Source of the DNA: Jatrophihabitans sp.
GTDB lineage: Bacteria > Actinomycetota > Actinomycetes > Mycobacteriales > Jatrophihabitantaceae
Reading direction: 5' to 3'
Assembly: GCA_036399055.1 (NCBI GenBank)
Contig: DASWNX010000046.1
Span: 38,459 to 102,458, forward strand
Length of the DNA: 64,000 bases
The stretch's first letter is position 1, and each line of letters opens with the position of its first letter. Of this stretch, positions 61,913-64,000 are shown piece after piece. Made by a program: the position numbers and the translations under genes. The notes below the pieces were generated by a model, which saw only the letters and a program-made list of their open reading frames with translations, was not told where the DNA came from and ran no database searches.

Positions 61913-62286
61913 ATCGATCTCCAGGTGACTGGTGGAACTGTCACTGACAGTTCTCCTCCCTGGGCAGGCACGGCCGCCATCAGACGATGGGACTAGTACC
62001 CCGACCCCCGACTGCGAGCCGCCCGGAACACCCTAACGGGGCTCTGCCCTACGCCATCCTCATCAGCCCCATAGAACACTTAATTCCCATAGCTCGAAAT
62101 ATATGAAGTTCCATTGAAATTGTCTGCAAACCTCGCTAACGTCCGCTGCGGGCAGTATTTCCGCGCGGGGGGCCTTCATCCGGTGACAGAGCCGGGGTGG
62201 GCGCGTGCCTGCAGTGCTGTCATCCCTAGCCGTGCCGTCCCATCCTCATCCCACCCTGTTTCACCGACCCCTGAAGGAACCCACCC
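61913..62286. other. Divergent intergenic region upstream of M4 protease
   Basis: No gene. A pronounced AT-rich island at about 62065-62135 (AACACTTAATTCCCATAGC and onward) stands out and probably carries the promoter of the M4 protease, and perhaps that of the opposite operon. The AGTTCTCCTCCC segment near 61949 is the reversed upstream region of the repeat-protein gene. Confidence 0.5.
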
Positions 62287-64000
62287 ATGGTTCTACCCCA
62301 GCGACCTCGTCGCTCCACAGCGCTTGTCACCCTCACGGGTCTGACAGCGTTGGCCGTCACCGGCATCGCACTGACCACCAACACGGCCACCGCGGCGCCG
62401 AGTCCCAAGGCGGCGCCGAGCGTTCTGGCCGCGCAGTCGGCGGCCAGCCTGGTCGCCTCGCGGGCGGCTGCCCTGCACGTAAGCAACCACGACGCGTTCA
62501 TCGCCCACTCGGTGATCTCCACGCCCGAGGGCCTGCAGTACGTGCCCTATGACCGCACCTACAAGGGCCTGCCGGTAGTCGGCGGCGACTTCGTCGTCGT
62601 CACCAACGCCGCGGGTCAGATCCTGTCCACCGCGGTGCAGCAAGAGAGCGCCATCAACGTGGCCACCACCGCGACGCGCACCGCCGCCCAGGCCGCGGCC
62701 GCCGCCCGCACCCACGCCAAGGGCAAGGTCATCGACTCGGTCACCGGCACCCGCCAGGTCGTGCTGGCCTACGGCACGCCGCGGCTGGCCTACGAGACGG
62801 TGGTCACCAGTCACACCGACGCCAAGCCCAGCAAGCTGCACGTCTTCACCGACGCCAAGACCGGCGCGCTGGTCCACTCCGTGGAGAAGATCCACGAGGG
62901 CACCGGCACCGGCAAGTGGAACGGCCCGAACCCGCTGGCCATCGACACCAGCCACCCGACCAGCACCACCTGGACGATGACCGACCCGATCCGCTCGGGC
63001 ATCTCCTGCCGCAACTACACCGGCGGAGCGGTGTTCACCGGCTCTGACGACGCGTGGGGCAACGGCGTGGGCACCGACCGGGAGACCGGTTGCGTCGACG
63101 CCCTGTACGGCGTCCAGACCCAGTGGAAGATGCTCAGCAGCTGGCTCGGCCGTAACGGCATCAACGGCTCCGGCGGCGGCCTGCCGATCCACATGGGCCT
63201 CAACGACCTCAACGCCTACTACGACGGCAGCAAGGTCGTCATCGGCCACAACCAGACCAACGACTGGATCTCGTCCATGGACGTGGTCGGCCACGAGTTC
63301 GGCCACGCGATCGACGACTTCACCCCCGGCGGCATCGGCTCCAGCGCGGTCGCCGAGTTCACCGGCGATGTCATGGGCGCCCTGACCGAGTTCTACGCCA
63401 ACCAGTCCGCCTCCTACGACCCGCCGGACTACCTTGTCGGCGAGGAGATCAACCTGGTCGGGCAGGGCCCGATCCGCAACATGTACAACCCCTCGGCCGC
63501 TGGTGACCCGAACTGCTACTCCAGCAGCATCCCCACCACCGAGACCCACTCCGCCGCAGGCCCGGGCAACCACTGGTTCTACCTGCTCGCCGAAGGCACC
63601 AACCCCACCAACGGCCAGCCGACCAGCACCACCTGCAACGGCTCCACCGGCCTCGTCGGCATCGGCATCCAGACCGCCGGCAAGATCTTCTACAACGCCA
63701 TGCTGGCCAAGACCTCGGGCATGACGTACTTCAGGTACCGCACCCAGACCCTGACCGCCGCCAAGAACCTCACCCCCGGCAACTGCACCAACTTCAACAA
63801 GGTCAAGGCAGCCTGGGACGCGGTCAGCGTTCCCGCACAGACCGCTGACCCGACCTGCTCCACCACCGGCGGTTTGACTGTTGCCAACCCGGGCGCCAAG
63901 TCCGGCACGGTGGGCACCGCGACCAGCCAGCAGATGTCGGCCAGTGGCGGCACCTCGCCTTACACCTGGACGGCGACCGGCCTGCCGGCCGGGCTTTCCA
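62287..64000 (+). CDS. Secreted M4 (thermolysin-type) metalloprotease, partial (3' end off window)
   Basis: About 571 codons are visible from ATG 62287, with GAAGGA upstream. It has a signal peptide (TALVTLTGLTALAVTGIALT), an FTP/PepSY-like propeptide (RTYKGLPVVGGDFVVV, VLAYGTPRLAYETVV) and a catalytic domain with zinc motif VVGHEFGHAID. A downstream helix SSAVAEFTGDVMGAL holds the third Glu ligand. Its E-F-T-G differs from the usual N-E-S-x-S/A-D. AAGPGNHWFYLLAEG contains the active-site His region. After about residue 540 an Ig-like domain begins (SGGTSPYTWTATGLPAG) and continues beyond the window. Confidence 0.95.
   Translation, partial: MVLPQRPRRSTALVTLTGLTALAVTGIALTTNTATAAPSPKAAPSVLAAQSAASLVASRAAALHVSNHDAFIAHSVISTPEGLQYVPYDRTYKGLPVVGGDFVVVTNAAGQILSTAVQQESAINVATTATRTAAQAAAAARTHAKGKVIDSVTGTRQVVLAYGTPRLAYETVVTSHTDAKPSKLHVFTDAKTGALVHSVEKIHEGTGTGKWNGPNPLAIDTSHPTSTTWTMTDPIRSGISCRNYTGGAVFTGSDDAWGNGVGTDRETGCVDALYGVQTQWKMLSSWLGRNGINGSGGGLPIHMGLNDLNAYYDGSKVVIGHNQTNDWISSMDVVGHEFGHAIDDFTPGGIGSSAVAEFTGDVMGALTEFYANQSASYDPPDYLVGEEINLVGQGPIRNMYNPSAAGDPNCYSSSIPTTETHSAAGPGNHWFYLLAEGTNPTNGQPTSTTCNGSTGLVGIGIQTAGKIFYNAMLAKTSGMTYFRYRTQTLTAAKNLTPGNCTNFNKVKAAWDAVSVPAQTADPTCSTTGGLTVANPGAKSGTVGTATSQQMSASGGTSPYTWTATGLPAGLS

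Overview
This is a 64-kb chromosomal window from a high-GC Gram-positive bacterium, almost certainly an actinobacterium. Support comes from very GC-rich codon use, frequent GTG starts, operons joined by 4-base stop/start overlaps, an Rv2629-like protein, two F420-type luciferase-like oxidoreductases, an aerobic cobalamin pathway with BluB, and many secreted Ser/Pro-rich proteins. The genus cannot be fixed from sequence alone. No transposase, integrase, phage gene or CRISPR array was seen.

Layout. 1-4.8 kb: a partial pterin dehydratase, oligoribonuclease, tRNA-His, a thioredoxin-reductase-like flavoprotein with a small membrane protein, a divergent XRE-cupin regulator and an ATP-grasp ligase. 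4.8-14.9 kb: a tightly coupled minus-strand operon for the late steps of adenosylcobalamin synthesis. It starts with a cobalamin riboswitch and a 17-codon leader ORF, then cbiB, cobQ, a ChlI/ChlD chelatase fusion, cobO, cobB, a CobE-CobC fusion and a BluB-CobT fusion. 15-23.5 kb: a patchwork of small accessory genes (tRNA-Lys, esterase, hemerythrin, phosphotransferase, methyltransferase, ArsR/SRPBCC pair, ArsC-like protein, two membrane proteins of different composition) and a LysR remnant. 23.4-28.7 kb: a sugar ABC importer operon with a short leader ORF, and a GH2 glycosidase. 30.5-38.9 kb: a compact biosynthetic cluster consisting of a haem-oxygenase-like diiron enzyme, a 2-oxoglutarate amino-acid oxygenase, a PLP aminotransferase-fold enzyme, a one-module NRPS (C-A-T), a detached thioesterase and an MFS exporter. 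39-50 kb: an M6 protease, VOC and GNAT proteins, a truncated methyltransferase, serine hydrolases, a GH5 glycosidase, an SDR, and remnants of an AAA kinase and of a tachylectin-like protein. 50.1-53.9 kb: an unrecognised three-gene operon, two full-length paralogues flanking a 136-residue protein, behind a LuxR-type regulator. 54-64 kb: a secreted fibronectin-III protein, an LLM oxidoreductase, a PHM-like copper monooxygenase lipoprotein, an Rv2629-like protein, a ChaB protein, a two-component system with a secreted Ser/Gly/Asp-repeat protein, and a partial M4 protease.

The two strongest candidates for an undescribed system are the diiron/2OG/PLP/NRPS mini-cluster (probably a tailored non-proteinogenic amino acid or a very short peptide) and the LuxR-headed operon of paralogous unknown proteins at 50.1-53.9 kb.
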